From: Trissonchulus latispiculum | Lineage: Eukaryota > Nematoda > Enoplea > Enoplida > Ironidae | Length of the DNA: 64,000 bases | Assembly: GCA_030248195.1 (NCBI GenBank) | Contig: JASAND010021214.1 | Location: 1-64,000 of the forward strand | Direction of reading: 5' to 3' | Notes under the pieces: model-generated | The model's database searches: none | What the model was told of the DNA's origin: nothing | What the model saw: the letters and a program-made list of their open reading frames with translations, nothing else | Shown here: in pieces, positions 1 to 12,092 of the stretch | Layout of the letters: each line of letters opens with the position of its first letter | How positions within the stretch are numbered: the first letter of the stretch is position 1 | Position numbers and translations under genes: made by a program

Positions 1-189
1 TTTTGATTTTAGTGTTTGTAAATTCATAACCCCCCATCTCTTAACAGTTTGCCTGTTCTTCCTTTGCTTCAACACTTCTTTATCTTCTATGTCAAGTGAC
101 CATTAAATTTGACATGTAACTGTCAACATTTTGACAGCGGCATGTCCTTTTTGGGGGAATCGTCACACAATCTAGAATTATATTCGCTC

Positions 190-905
190 ATAACGAACAT
201 TTACTTTCGAAAACTGTTAACAAAGGGTAAGAAATTCGAAAATTCTCTAATATTTCGATAATTAAAACATTTCAAACACGAAACATGAAATTCTAACAGA
301 ATGAAATGAATAAATTTTATCACCAAGTCTAAACATAAATTATTTTTTTTGATAAGTACTGAGAAAGGAGGAACTCGATAGAGTCTGAAGACAAGACAAA
401 AACTATTCTCGTTCCGAAATATGAAACATTTCTCATTTGAAAACTGTTAACAAAGGGTAAGAAATTGGACAATTCCCTAATATTTCGATAATTAAAACAT
501 TTCAAAAAATGAAACATGAAATTCTAACAGAAGGAAATTAATAAATTTCATCAAAAGTGTCCTTAAATTATATATATTTTTGATAAGTATATATATATAC
601 TCAGAAAGCAGGAACTCGATAGATTCTGAAGATAAGACAAAAACTATTCTCGTTCCAAAATATGAAACATTTCTCATTTTGAAAACTGTTAAAAAAGGGT
701 AGGGTAAGAAATTGGACAATTCCCTAATATTTCGATAATTAAAACATTTAAAACATGAATCATGAAATTTTAACAGAATGAAATTAACAAATTTCACTAC
801 GCTTCCTTAAATAATATTTTTGAAACGTACTCAGAAAGCAGGAACTCGATAGATTCTGCAGACATGACAAAGCTATTCTCATTCAAAATATAATACATCT
901 ATTTA
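190..905. repeat. Tandem repeat, about 235-bp unit, three copies
   Basis: Three successive copies of an AT-rich unit begin near 210, 439 and 682, each opening with AAAACTGTTAACAAAGGG or a close variant and ending with the block around AGGAACTCGATAGATTCTGAAG. Short open frames across it are by-products of the repetition. Bases 1-190 show nothing I can name. Confidence 0.85.
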
Positions 906-1565
906 TTCAGTGTTAGTTCAATGCTAATACATAGATAATTACCAAAAATATACACTTTAGGCTAGAGTAAGAATTAGTAAGTATTAGTACGGCTTCAATA
1001 GTACGTAGATATACTTTATTTGTAACATAGGTCGTAAAGACTTTAGTACGACGACAGTCGTAAAATACTTTAGTACGACGATAAGTCGTAAAAGGGTGAG
1101 GTAAAGGCTAGGAGACCGGAATTTTACAAAAACTTTGTTTTCTTAAAACCCGTTAGTATGGGAGAGTATAGAAGGAGTTATATACTTTTAAAATTATGAA
1201 GCATATATATATAGCACATAAATTTTTCGAGATTATCATGGAAAAGGAAGAAATAAACCAGAAAAATTAAGAGGATAAATTTAGGTACGTTGGAATCGAA
1301 AAACTTTACTCTATTTAGAGAATATGTCTCACGAATAAGTGGAGTTGATCGCTAGGGGACGAAACCGAACTGTTCACTGTCAAAAATAAAATTTTTAATT
1401 TTCTACTAAAAATTTGAACCTGATTGTAAGCCCCTGATGAGTCCCACAATCAGGAATGGTCGGGCATAACAAAGCGATCCGTAAATGCTATTTCATCACC
1501 TTGCACTTTTGTGTAGTATATACGTATTAATTAAGCGGTATATAAATGTTTTAATTTTTTCTTTT
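906..1565. other. Gene-free AT-rich stretch
   Basis: I see no coding region or RNA gene here. A short direct duplication built on AGTCGTAAA and TTTAGTACGACGA lies near 1025-1095. Confidence 0.5.
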
Positions 1566-1705
1566 ATTGGGTTGCTGCTTTTTTCACAAAAAGGCAGCCC
1601 TTTGTGTTGGGTATGTCCGTTATTAATTATTATTTATTTATTGGGTTGCCGCTTTTTCAACAAAAAAACCCTTTAACTGGGTATGTCCGTTATTTATTAT
1701 TTATT
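1566..1705. repeat. Two-copy direct repeat of about 70 bp
   Basis: The block GGGTTGCTGCTTTTTC followed by GGGTATGTCCGTTATT occurs twice in tandem, near 1568 and 1642, with small differences. Confidence 0.7.
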
Positions 1706-3490
1706 TATTATTTATTTCTTGCCGAATGTGTCCACCCCAGATCTCGAGATTGGTAAGGGGTAGAGGAGGTGGTTGATACCTCATTTTGAAGGTCTTGACT
1801 TGAACTGTTCCCGGAAGCGCGGGGAGCCCCGGGGGAGCAGAGGTGCTCCCGGAGCACCCCCGTGAGTAAAAATGAGTAAAATAAAAAAGTTGTTCAAATG
1901 AGCTAATTTTGGTATCATTCGAAAGCTCTCGGCGAGTAAAGAAAAGTTGTAATTGGGTCAAGGCCTGAAAACGCACCCATTTTGAGTTATGACGCGAAAA
2001 AAGGTCAAAAATGGCCAAAATCGGCCAAAATGGCTCAAAATTGAAAGTTGTCCAATTGGGCTCATATGGGTATCATTGGAAAGCTCTCGTTGCTTAGATA
2101 AAATGTTGTAATAGGGCCAAAGCACCAAAATGTACAGAAAATGAGTTACGGGGCCTCAAATGGGTCAAAATGGCCAAAACCGGCCAAAATGGGTCAAAAT
2201 TGAAAATTGTCGGATCCGGTCGATGCCGGTGTCATTCGAAAGCTCTCGTTGCGTGGATAAAAAGTTGTAATAGAGCCAAAGTTCTTAAATGTACGCAGCT
2301 TCAGATATGACTCCTGATAAGAGGAAAAAAGACAGCGGCAACCCATTCATGCCACTTTGCTTGTTATTTCTTGCCGTATGTGTCCCCCCTCTATCTCGAG
2401 ATTGGAAAGGGGTAGAGAGGTGGTTGATACCTCATTTTGAAGGTCTTGACTTGAACTGTTCCCGGAAGCGCGGGGAGCCCCCGGAGGGAGCAGCCGCGCG
2501 AGTAAAAATGAGTAAAATAAAAAAGTTGTCCAAATGAGCTAATTTTGGTATCATTCGAAAGCTCTCGGCGAGTAATGAAAAAGTTGTAATTGGGTCAAGG
2601 CCTGAAAATGTACCCATTTTGAGTTATGAGGCGAAAAAGGGTCAAAAATGGCCAAAAACGGCCAAAATGCCTCAAAATTGAAATTTGTCCAATTGGGCTC
2701 ATATGGGTATCATTCGAAAGCTCTCGTTGCGTAGATAAAAGGTTGTAATAGGGTCAAAGCACCAAAATGTGGAAAAAATGAGTTACGGGGTCTCAAAGGG
2801 GTCAAAAATGGCCAAAACCGGCCATAATGGGTCAAAATTGAAAGTAACGGAAACCGTTCAATATGAGCATCATTGGAAAGCTCTTGTTACGTAGATAAAA
2901 AGTTGTAATATGGCCAAAGCACCAAAATGTACAGAAAATGAGTTACGGAGCATCGAAAGGGTAAAAAATTGCCAAAATCTACCAAAATTGGTCAAAATTG
3001 AAAGTTCTCGTATCAGTCTAGTATCGGTCTCATTCGAAAGGTCTCGACGAGTAACGAAAAAGTTGTAATTGGGTCAAGGAAGGAAAATGCACTCATTTTG
3101 AGTTATGAGGCGAAAAATAGTTAAAAATGGCCAAAAGCGGCCAAAATGGCTCAAAATTGAAAGTTCCCAGATCGGTCTCATATCCGTCTCATTCGAAAGC
3201 TCTCGTTGAGTAGATGAAAACTTGTAATAGAGACAGTCTGAAAGTGCACAGAAATTGTGTTTTGGACTGGTTTGTGGAACAGAAAGTGCTCGATACTAGT
3301 TATGCTGCAAAATTAGTCAAAATTGAAAGTAGCAAAAACCGTCCAGCATGGGTATCATTCGAAAGCTCTCTGAGTGGATAAAAAAATTGAAATAGAGCCA
3401 ACGTTGCTAAATATACACAGCTTGAGATATGTCTCCTGATAAGAGGAAAAATGCCAGCGGCAACCCGTTCATGCCAATTTGCTTGTTTAT
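1706..3490. repeat. Satellite-like array, about 160-bp subunit in two higher-order blocks
   Basis: The phrase ATCATTCGAAAGCTCTCG or a close variant recurs near 1910, 2070, 2231, 2550, 2707, 2869, 3030, 3189 and 3354, a spacing of about 160 bases. Each subunit also carries runs of GGCCAAAA and a GTTGTAAT block. Two higher-order blocks (about 1722-2372 and 2373-3488) each open with a conserved GC-rich segment and close with a CAGCGGCAACCC-type segment. No coding function is evident. Confidence 0.85.
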
Positions 3491-3627
3491 ATTTTGATAA
3501 GTTATCGGTAATTTTTGGTAAACAGAATTCCTAGCGATGAATCTGATACTTTGACGATGACCTACGAAACTGTCGTCACCAAAGGTGGCTTGGCGGGTAT
3601 AGAATTGGGTTATTTAGGGAAAAACAG

Positions 3628-3628
3628 T

Positions 3629-3663
<35 letters not shown>

Positions 3664-3755
3664 AAAGAAAAAAAAAAAAGGAAAAGAAATGAATGGAAAA
3701 GGGGGAAAAAATGAAAAAAAAGATGGGGAGGGGGGGGAGGGGGGGGGGGGGGGAC
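3628..3755. repeat. Long G homopolymer tracts
   Basis: An uninterrupted run of more than 30 G is followed by A/G-rich sequence and a second run of about 16 G. The glycine- or proline-rich frames across it are artefacts of the homopolymer. Confidence 0.9.
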
Positions 3756-4359
3756 ATTAAGGACATTGTAAATATTTTGTTTGTTTTTCGTATTGAACAC
3801 AACATTGAAATGGCTTGCATGAATAACGACGCATATAAACATTAATTTTGCAAAGCTGTTAGTAAATGTTTTCTTCTCCACCGCTACATCCAAGTACACA
3901 TTTAAGGCCACCATATAAGTCAACAAAACGAAACCAAAGTCCAATCTAATGAAGAAACGAAAATGTGGAACTTATATACACATGTTGTGAAATCTTGAGA
4001 AATCACATTTGAAGTTATAATCGCAATCAACACATTAATTCAATATTCCCAAACCAATTAAATAGTTTATAAACACTGATGCTTATATGCCAACCGTAAA
4101 CTGTATGTTTGCCATTTTAGTCGCGTCAATATGAGCCCAAGAGAAACGTAGCGGCTCATATTAGCCGTTTACATCTTGTCCTCTACTTATTTAGATGTTG
4201 GCTCATATTAAACATTTTAAATCTTGTCCTTGACACATTTAAATGTTGACCATCATAGCTCATATTAACTTTTTCATGCGACTGCAAGGAGCATTTTTCC
4301 TACTTGTCCTCCGTCTAGTTTTTGGGAGCGCTGCCATAACTGTGGCAGCAGCAATCACA

Positions 4360-5679
4360 AATTCCACCAGTGAATTCCCCATGCCCAATAAACTTTGCAT
4401 GCAAAATTTCAGCCTTTCAGCTATCTTCAGTAGCTTGAACCAGGAACTGGTTCAACTTTGAACGTTGAACCATATCTGGCCAGCCATGGGTCAGATCAGC
4501 AAAGTAACACTACCAGTGAATTCCCCATGCCCAATAACCTTGTATGCAAAATTCCAGCCTTCCAGCTATATCCAGTAGCTTGAACCAGGAACTGGTTCAA
4601 CTTTGAACCAGTTGAACCAGCTCTGGCCAGCCATTGGTCGGATCACCAAAGTAACACCACCAGTGAATTCCCCATGCCCAATAACCTTTGTATGCAAAAT
4701 TTCAGCCTTCTAGCTATCTCCAGTTGATTGAACCAGGACCTGGTTCAAGTTTGAACCAGTTGAACCAGATCTGGCCAGCCATGGGTTGGATCACCAAAGT
4801 AACACCACCAGTGAATTCCCCCTGCCCAATAACCTTTGTATGCAAAATTTCAGCCTTCTAGCATCTAGCTATCTCCAGTTGATTGAACCAGGAACTGGTT
4901 CAACTTTGAACCAGTTGAACCAGATCTGGCCAGCCATGGGTCGGATCACCAAAGTAACACCACCAGTGAATTGCCCCATGCCCAATCACCTTCCTATGCA
5001 AAATTTCCGCCTACCAACTATCTCCAGGAGCTCGACCCCCGATCCGGTTCAATTTTGAACCAGTTGAACCAGATCTGGCCAGCCATGGGTCGGATCACCA
5101 AAGTAACACCACCAGTGAATTCCCCATGCCCAATAACCTTTGTATGCAAAATTTCAGCCTTCCAACTATCTCCAGTAGCTTGAACCAGGAACTGGTTCAA
5201 TTTTGAACCAGTTGAACCAGATCTGGCCAGCCATGGGTCGGATCACCAAAGTAACACCACCAGTGAATTCCCCATGCCCAATAACCTTTGTATGCAAAAT
5301 TTCAGCCTTCCAACTATCTCCAGTAGCTTGAACCACGAACTGGTTCAATTTGAACCAGTTGAACCAGATCTGGCCAGCCATGGGTCGGATCACCAAAGTA
5401 ACACCACCAGTGAATTCCCCATGCCCAATAACCTTTGTATGCAAAATTTCTAGCCTTCCAACTATCTCCAGTAGCTTGAGACCACGAACTGGTTCAATTT
5501 TTTGAACCAGTTGAACCAGATCTGGCCAGCCATGGGTCGGATCACCAAAGTAACACCACCAGTGAATTCCCCATGCCCAATAACCTTTGTATGCAAAATT
5601 TCAGCCTTCCAACTATCTCCAGCAGCTTGAATTCAGGAACTGGTTCAATTTTGAACCAGTTGAACCAGATCTGGCCAGC
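4360..5679. repeat. Tandem array, about 150-bp unit, nine copies
   Basis: The word GTGAATTCCCC recurs about every 150 bases (near 4371, 4513, 4664, 4812, 4966, 5116, 5264, 5413, 5563). Each unit contains a palindromic TTGAACCAGGAACTGGTTCAA-type segment and GGCCAGCCATGGGTCGGATC. A further partial copy continues at 6809-6890 after an insertion. All open frames here are repeat translations. Confidence 0.95.
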
Positions 5680-6808
5680 CACTAGCGTAGATACGGGGCG
5701 GGCGAGGCGGGCGGCCGCCCTCCCCGAAATAATGGCTTTGCCCCCCCTGAAAATTTGGGCAAAAGAAAAATTTTACGCCCGTTTACGGGCGTTTAATGTG
5801 ATTAGAAACATGCACAAATTGTACATTAATGCTTCAAAATAGCTCAACATTGATGCATTTTCTACACCATTAAAAAATTTTGCGCCTTCGGCGCGAATTT
5901 TGGCTATTTACATTATCAAAATTATTATTTTTCATTAAGCATGCTAACGAATGTTTGTATATATAACTAGTTGCTTTGCAGTTTTGCTGTTAAATATCTG
6001 CGTTATTCCCAACATCTCAGCTTCGGCATAATTGGTTGATATGATCAGGATACGCAGTTCTTAATGGGAGCATCCTAATAGTTTGAGTTTTCGGACAAGA
6101 CAGTAAACGTAGAAAATAGCAAATATATAAAGGTGCGAAATGTTGTTAGACAATTGATAAATCATTGTAAAGAATTAAATGTTTCAATAGCGTTTAATGG
6201 CGAACTTTAAAAATTTTCTCAACTTCTGGGGGCTCCGCCCACCAGACCCCCGTTTGGGACTTGTGTACCTATTATAATTAGACCTCTGCTAGTTTGCTTT
6301 ACTTTACCTTAGTTTACCTGCTTTGTAGTTCTGTTATTAACTGCATTATTCCAAACATGATCTGCCTTCAACGACGGATAATGGATATGCTTAGGATACC
6401 CTGTTCCAAATGGGAGCATCTTAGTCTTAGTTTTCGTACGGGATTGTGGAAGTCAAAAATTTAAATAGGTAGCAAATTAAACTACAAAATTTAGTTTGGG
6501 AAATGATAATATACAATGCAAAGAATTCAATGTTTCAGCAGCGTTTTAACGGCAAAATTTAAAAAAATTTTCAATTTAGCGGGGGCTCCGCCCCCCAGAC
6601 CCCCCGCTTTGGGTTTTTTGCGTGCTTTCGCTTTCGGTTACAACAGCATAAGCTATGTATATATATACATGTCGAACTAGAAAAACTCATATCAACAGGT
6701 AAAGTACAGCATATGGCGTGCATACAATTATTGCGCAAAAATGAAATTTACCCCCCAGCCTTCGGACAACACCGCCCCCTCTGAAAATTTTTCGTACCTA
6801 CGCTACTG
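5680..6808. mobile_element. hAT-like non-autonomous element (MITE) inside the tandem array
   Basis: The element interrupts one array unit and is flanked on both sides by an identical 8-bp target duplication, TGGCCAGC (5672-5679 and 6809-6816). Its ends are inverted repeats: CACTAGCGTAGATACG on the left, and the reverse complement of the right end reads CAGTAGCGTAGGTACG. An 8-bp duplication with CAG-type ends is the hAT pattern. The interior has no transposase frame. It holds a diverged internal duplication (about 5985-6255 and 6330-6615), each copy ending in a GGGGGCTCCGCCC hairpin followed by CCAGACCCCC. Confidence 0.85.
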
Positions 6809-6890
6809 TGGCCAGCCATGGGTCGGACCACCAAAGTAACACCACCAGTGAATTCCCCATGTCTAATAACCTTCTATGCAAAATTTCAGC

Positions 6891-6934
<44 letters not shown>
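6891..6934. repeat. G homopolymer tract
   Basis: More than 40 consecutive G follow the last partial tandem-array unit. Length may be unreliable in the assembly. Confidence 0.9.
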
Positions 6935-6935
<1 letters not shown>

Positions 6936-6937
6936 AA

Positions 6938-7640
6938 AACGATTTTAGAGATCCAGTTCGAGAAAATCAGTTTGTTCAACATTACTGCCAAATCATACGG
7001 ACAATTTTGGTTTCTTTATACTCAATCGATACACAGTCTCAATACACATTTCATCAGAATTAATTAAGCTAATTAACTACTCCCATTCGCTGAACTTTGT
7101 ACATTAAGCTAGAGATTTGGCCGAAAAGCCATTTGGCAAAATTGCGATTATTTTGTTTTGAACTGTTTATTTTTTCTATTTCTTAAAAACTACCCGACGG
7201 ATTCCGGAGATTTTTGGCAGATTGGAAATTCAGTTTTCTGCGGGAATTTTCTTGATTTTGGGGCTAAAATGTTTCGAGCTGCAGGAAAACTCAATGCGAG
7301 GTACCGAAAGTTCGTGTCACCGCACATATGGCGGACTTTCAAGACATGTTGAGCCAAATCCAAGAAATGTTCCTCGGCCCACATGTCCTTCATGTCATGA
7401 CACAAGAAGAAATTTTGCCGATTCTACAGCTTTGAAAAATCGATATTCAAAGATTGGTGATCTATATTTAGCCGGTGTGTCAGAAATGTTTGGCTAATGT
7501 TGCTTGTTTCGTAAATTAATGTGAATGTAGTGACTATGAGTTTTTAAATGACGTATAAAGAGCAGATCACACTTTGGAGCGGAATGTATAAAGTCAGTTT
7601 TCTCCAGGTTTAGCATGTCAGCACATCGAAGAACTATCTT
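6938..7640. repeat. Diverged, end-truncated copy of the TTAA element
   Basis: This stretch aligns by eye with 61065-61700 over several hundred bases. Shared landmarks include ATACTCAATCGATACAC, TTGCGATTATTTTGTTTTGAAC, GTTGAGCCAAATCCAA and CGGCCCACATGTCCTTCAT. Neither terminal GGTGCTGGTATC is present, so this copy has lost its ends or was truncated by the G tract. Confidence 0.75.
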
Positions 7641-7794
7641 CAACACAGAGATAGTATAGGTCACTTTTTGCAGAAGTTCAATTATGCAAATTAGGCTTGC
7701 CGATATATAAGCGAAGAAAGTTTCATTCTTATCGCAGTTATGCAGTTATTACTGTCAGCAATCTGAACGGTTGCATATTTATGGGTGCTCGAGT

Positions 7795-7985
7795 TAAAGA
7801 TCCCCGTTAGGCCCGACCCGGCCCGGCCCGTAAAAATTTCACCTCGGCCCATCCCGACCCGGCCCGTTTGATAACTTTCGACTTCGGCCCGGCCCGCCCC
7901 TGCCCGCCCCTGCCCGCTCCAACTTAAGCCGGGCCCGGTCCGGCCCGTAAGCTCAAACATTAGGCCCGGCCCGGCCGTTAGCCAA
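7795..7985. repeat. GGCCCG-motif-rich block, copy 1
   Basis: The block consists largely of CGGCCCG and CGACCCGGCCCG words separated by short AT-rich spacers. A related block in the same orientation lies at 8437-8575, and both share a TATCAAA/TGATAAC-like spacer before CTTCGGCCCGGCCC. Confidence 0.8.
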
Positions 7986-8436
7986 AACAAAAATAAGGGT
8001 TTAAAATGCATACAATTTTATTCATCATCGCAAATACCATTTTTAAGCGATGTCTCGTAGCTCATGTTTATTTTGAGCGACTGAGAACAGTCAGCGGTTC
8101 ATCTTAGGAAAGAATTCACTGACTGACCAGTTTCGTTGATTCAATATACCTTGCAATTAATTAGGCATAAGGTATACTCTCCAAATATTACAAATAAATT
8201 AAATTAAGAACTTTATAAATAATAAATTTCAGATGCTACTGCACAAATTCTAGCTAAAGATTACGTTATATAAACGCAATTGAGACAAGTGCATACACCA
8301 GTAAACTCGGAAAGAGAAGGAAAATCAAGTATCGTAATAGAAAAGCAATGATTATTCAAAATTATATTTGGAAAAGAATAAAATTTCCAACATAACCTGC
8401 CGAAACTAGAAACAAGACAAAACCTTCTAATGAAAA

Positions 8437-8575
8437 TGCCCGGCCCGGCCAGAAGCCCGGCCTGTTCCAGTACTCGGCCCGACCCGGCCCGCTATCAAAT
8501 TTGTCGTACCTCGGCCCGGCCCACCCGTTTCACCGTATGCCCGGCCGCGGGCCGGGCCAGGCTTACGGGCCTGAG
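8437..8575. repeat. GGCCCG-motif-rich block, copy 2
   Basis: Same motif content and orientation as 7795-7985. The pair may mark the two ends of one repeat with an AT-rich core between them. Confidence 0.75.
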
Positions 8576-9105
8576 TGAAGGTCTCTGGCTCAAGTGTAAC
8601 TTGGGAGCTTCACTCAGGCAAGGATTCATTGAGTTGAGACATTGAGCTCGTCTTTGATGAATAACTCTTCGCAATAACGTGACACCAAAAATTGTAGATC
8701 TTGTAACATTTCTTTCGAAGCTCCTAGGAACCTAGTAAATAATTACTCATATGTTGAGCTGAGTTGATGAAGTACAATTCAAAATTGTATGTAGTTGTAA
8801 CAATCTTGAAAGACAAATTGTTTCATTACCGGAATGTTTCTGATTTTCATAAAATTCTTGAAAATGGCCAAATTTTGCAAACTATAGGAAGCGTTGAATT
8901 CAAAATTATAGCACAATTACTTTTAATTCGTATTCATATTACATTTATTTCATGAATGTACAATCCTAACTTACTTTCCAGGAAACTGTCCTCTCAAAAC
9001 TTTTTGTGCCAGCCCACACACCCAATCGTATGCCTACTAAGTACTGAATATTTTTTCTTAGTTTAAAAAGATTGGTTGGTTCCTTGTAAAAGGCTTGTTT
9101 AGGTT

Positions 9106-9285
9106 TACCCCAGGAGATATCTCCGTCCTGCCACAGGACATAGGGTGCCGGTGCTCATCCCCGGATTCTCAGCCGTAGAGCCAGGAGTGTCACCTCAAAT
9201 GATGACTGCATCCGTGGAAGGGGGGCCGGCTCTTCTGCACAGACTCCTGTTACCCTCCCACCGTAGTGGCTTTTTACTAAACCGT
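9106..9285 (+). repeat. SINE-like interspersed repeat, copy 1
   Basis: About 170 bases align with 44765-44925. The best-conserved part runs from AGGGTGCCGGTGCTCAT through GCCGTAGAGCCAGGAGTG to ATGACTGCA. Upstream, both copies preserve small hairpins (CCAGGAGATATCTCC here, CCCAGAGTAATTCTCTG there) although the sequence differs, which hints at a folded RNA. I could not find clear A and B boxes. Confidence 0.65.
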
Positions 9286-9289
9286 AAAC

Positions 9290-11135
9290 TGACCGTAAAA
9301 GGCTTGCGCAGGCCTTAAAACACACTTTTTCTTAAAATGACGTCTTTTCAGTACAAACAGAGCTAAATGAACGAGCAATTTTGAACAGAGACAGTATTGT
9401 GAATGAGTCACGGCTAGCGACCGATGACAATTCAATCAGTTACAAAAACATTGAACCAGAAAATGAAAAATTGTAAAGAAGAAGGCGTTTGTCAGTTTAA
9501 GAAATTTTCAAATGGATTGATACGTTCTAAGCTCGTCGAGGCGTACCACGTGTTAACTGCTTTGGTCAGTTATTCCATATGAGTCTAAGCAAAATTTTTG
9601 AAAAAAGTAATTGGAAAAAACTTCCGTATGGAAAACCTAATCTGGTAAATTCCAGTTTTCCGATTACATTAACGCATCGCAGCTGACATTTACTTCAAGT
9701 GAAGGCTTTCTGAAAGCAATATCAACTAACAGTTTACGGGCTCTTCATGCTTTTTGCAGAAAACTAAAAGTTTCCTGGATTTGCAGACACCATTGGTCCA
9801 GTGGAATCTTGCTTTAAGCCTTTACAGATTTTAAATTGTAATTATAGTTTCCAATTTCAAAACGCCTTTGCATGCCACCAAAACTCAACGCTGCATTCTT
9901 AATGCTGTTCTATTTTTACAAGGAAAATACAAATTTACACCAATACTCTTCCAGAGTTTTTGAGTCGATCGTCAGTCACAAGTGAAATAAGGAGAAAGTG
10001 GGAATTCGCGCTCTCGAAGATTTTGACTACATGGGTAAAATTGGTCGCATAAGAACAAAATTGCCCAAAATAGAGGTTTGACGATAAAAATTTTCAAAAA
10101 CATTTGGGCTGAGACTTTATGGAAACTCTAGTCAGGTCGCTATCTGGGATATATTAATGTGCCATTGATTACAAGGTTAACTCGTGTTTATACGTTGACT
10201 CCTGCCTTTGGGCGCAGTTTACATCTACGTAATCTAAATTTTGATTACAAGAACACTAAATATAGTACATGCATTTCTCACATCATTTCAGAATGTAATT
10301 TATTTTAATTTTAATGTAATTTCCGCTTTTTGCAATTGGAAGTAATGTTAATATGCATCAACTGCAGGCTCCGTTCCAATTAATATCTATTATTTCCCAT
10401 ATGGAAAACAGGGGATTAATAATCATATTTATCTACTCAAAAATTCACAAATCGCGTTTGCTTTGAGTTAATGGTGTTTTGCTGTGCTCAACTTTCTGTG
10501 ATATGTGTAGAGTAAATTAGTAGTATTTGATAAATTCAACCAGTGTTGGTCTGTTAGCCTAAATTAAATTCAGCAAAGGCAGAAATTTGGACCAACAATT
10601 ATTAACCAAAATCTTACCAAGGAAGCATAACTGATTAATGGTGTAAATATGGAGCAAGTTTTAGCAAATTCGATAAGGCAGTTAAGGTAGTTATACACTA
10701 GGTATATTAGATATACTATATTAGGTATATAGTTATACACTTGGATGAGTCATTGTTTGAAAGCAGAAATATAGAGTCAAACATTGTGAAATTTTGAAGT
10801 CAGGTGTAAAATCTGTGTGCCTTTATATCAGATCGCACAAAAATCTATATAACCGTCTCGATAATAATCCTTTAGCACCACGAGGACCGCATTACATGCT
10901 AATCCAACTATCTCAAGTCCCTGCAAATTCCAGCAATCTCGGGCTTCACAAATGACTTCATCCCACACAAATACACAAAATACAATATCAATTCGCACAA
11001 CAAACTTCAGACACAGAATAAAACAGGTCATGGCTGATGCGTTAAATAAAAGTCAACACGGAATTAGATTAAGATTAAGATTAGATTAAAATTAAGTTAA
11101 CCTTTAGTGTTTGCTTCTGAAAGTTTGCTTTCCTA
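9290..11135. other. Gene-free stretch
   Basis: I see no convincing exon, RNA gene or repeat boundary. A 67-codon minus-strand frame at 10828-11031 has no recognisable domain and no clear splice context. Confidence 0.4.
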
Positions 11136-11139
11136 CTAT

Positions 11140-11770
11140 ACATTAACACAGGGTTGGTTCATGGAGGAGTCATCCCAAGGAAACCCTGAAGGGGGCTTGA
11201 ACCTGGAACGGAAATTCTTGAGGAGGCATACACAGATCAAACAATTATGCAATCAAAATTAAGGTTGATGGTACTAGGAATGTGCGTCTTTTCAACTTTC
11301 AATTTTATTCTTTAAATCAGCATAATCAAAAATAGTGTTGTGTTTTATTGAACAGTTTCTGAAAATATAACTAGCAGCAGTTACTTACTTATCTAACTCA
11401 GTCGTACTAACTTCAACTAATTGCTGGAAGTTTTGATGAATTTCCAAAACAAATGAACACCAGCATTAATAAATTCCGGCGAGGCTGGGAATTCTTTAAA
11501 AAAATTCGTGTAAACAATTTTATTTATTAATTAGTATTAATTAAATATTGATTATTAATTAAATTACTAGAAAATAAATTAGTATTAATTATTATTATTA
11601 ATTATTAATTTCTTTCTAATTATTAAATTATCTTTTCAGGCCATTTTGGCTTACCCCTTCCACATGTTTTCCAACCCCTTTGCCCCCGGTGGCGATAGGG
11701 ATTGTATCTTTTCCGGAATGGGGTGGCTTGGACTTGATAAGCCCCGTGTACACCTATTACTACAACACTT
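11140..11770. repeat. Interspersed repeat family with G-rich landmarks, copy 1
   Basis: Both halves resemble 35265-35690: an ACATTAACA(C/T)AGGG start with GGGGGCTTG(A/T)ACCT, then ATTCCGGCGAGGC, then a TTACCCCTT...GGCGATAGGG...TTGTATC tail. A third partial copy is at 16990-17190. AT-rich sequence expands the middle of this copy. Confidence 0.65.
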
Positions 11771-11924
11771 TGCACTTTTAGAGGATTCATTACGCCTTCA
11801 GCACTGAATTTGTTGCAACCTGATTGTCGATTGTCTGTTTCTTAACTCAGGCGTTTACTTTGCAAGCACACTAAGTTTTATAACAAACAAATATTCAAGC
11901 AAAACTTCGACATGATAACAATCC

Positions 11925-12092
11925 CTATTGCAAAAGCTTTCGCTTTAAGTTTGATGAGTCGTATGATATGCATCTTCGCCAGTACTGTTTCAAGAAGTGT
12001 GATATTGATCTAACCAATCCCATAATTGAAATGATAGATCCTCCGGTAGTGATTGCAAACATGCCCGCCATTGACGACATTATCTTTGTGAC
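11925..12092 (-). CDS. DEG/ENaC-CTLD exon 19 (TM2 and stop)
   Basis: The exon encodes TM2 with SSMAGMFAITTGGSIIS, where GGS sits at the selectivity-filter position, then a basic cytoplasmic tail ending at TAG (11925-11927). Confidence 0.85.
   Translation of the reverse strand, partial: VTKIMSSMAGMFAITTGGSIISIMGLVRSISHFLKQYWRRCISYDSSNLKRKLLQ

Noticed and set aside
3576..3944. Proline- or glycine-rich proteins across the G tracts
   Set aside because: Translation of homopolymers; no start context or domain.
4786..5842. Several 60-90-codon frames in the 150-bp array
   Set aside because: They repeat with the array unit and change frame between units.
7691..8011. 106-codon Gly/Arg-rich minus-strand frame
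   Set aside because: Produced by the GGCCCG-word block.
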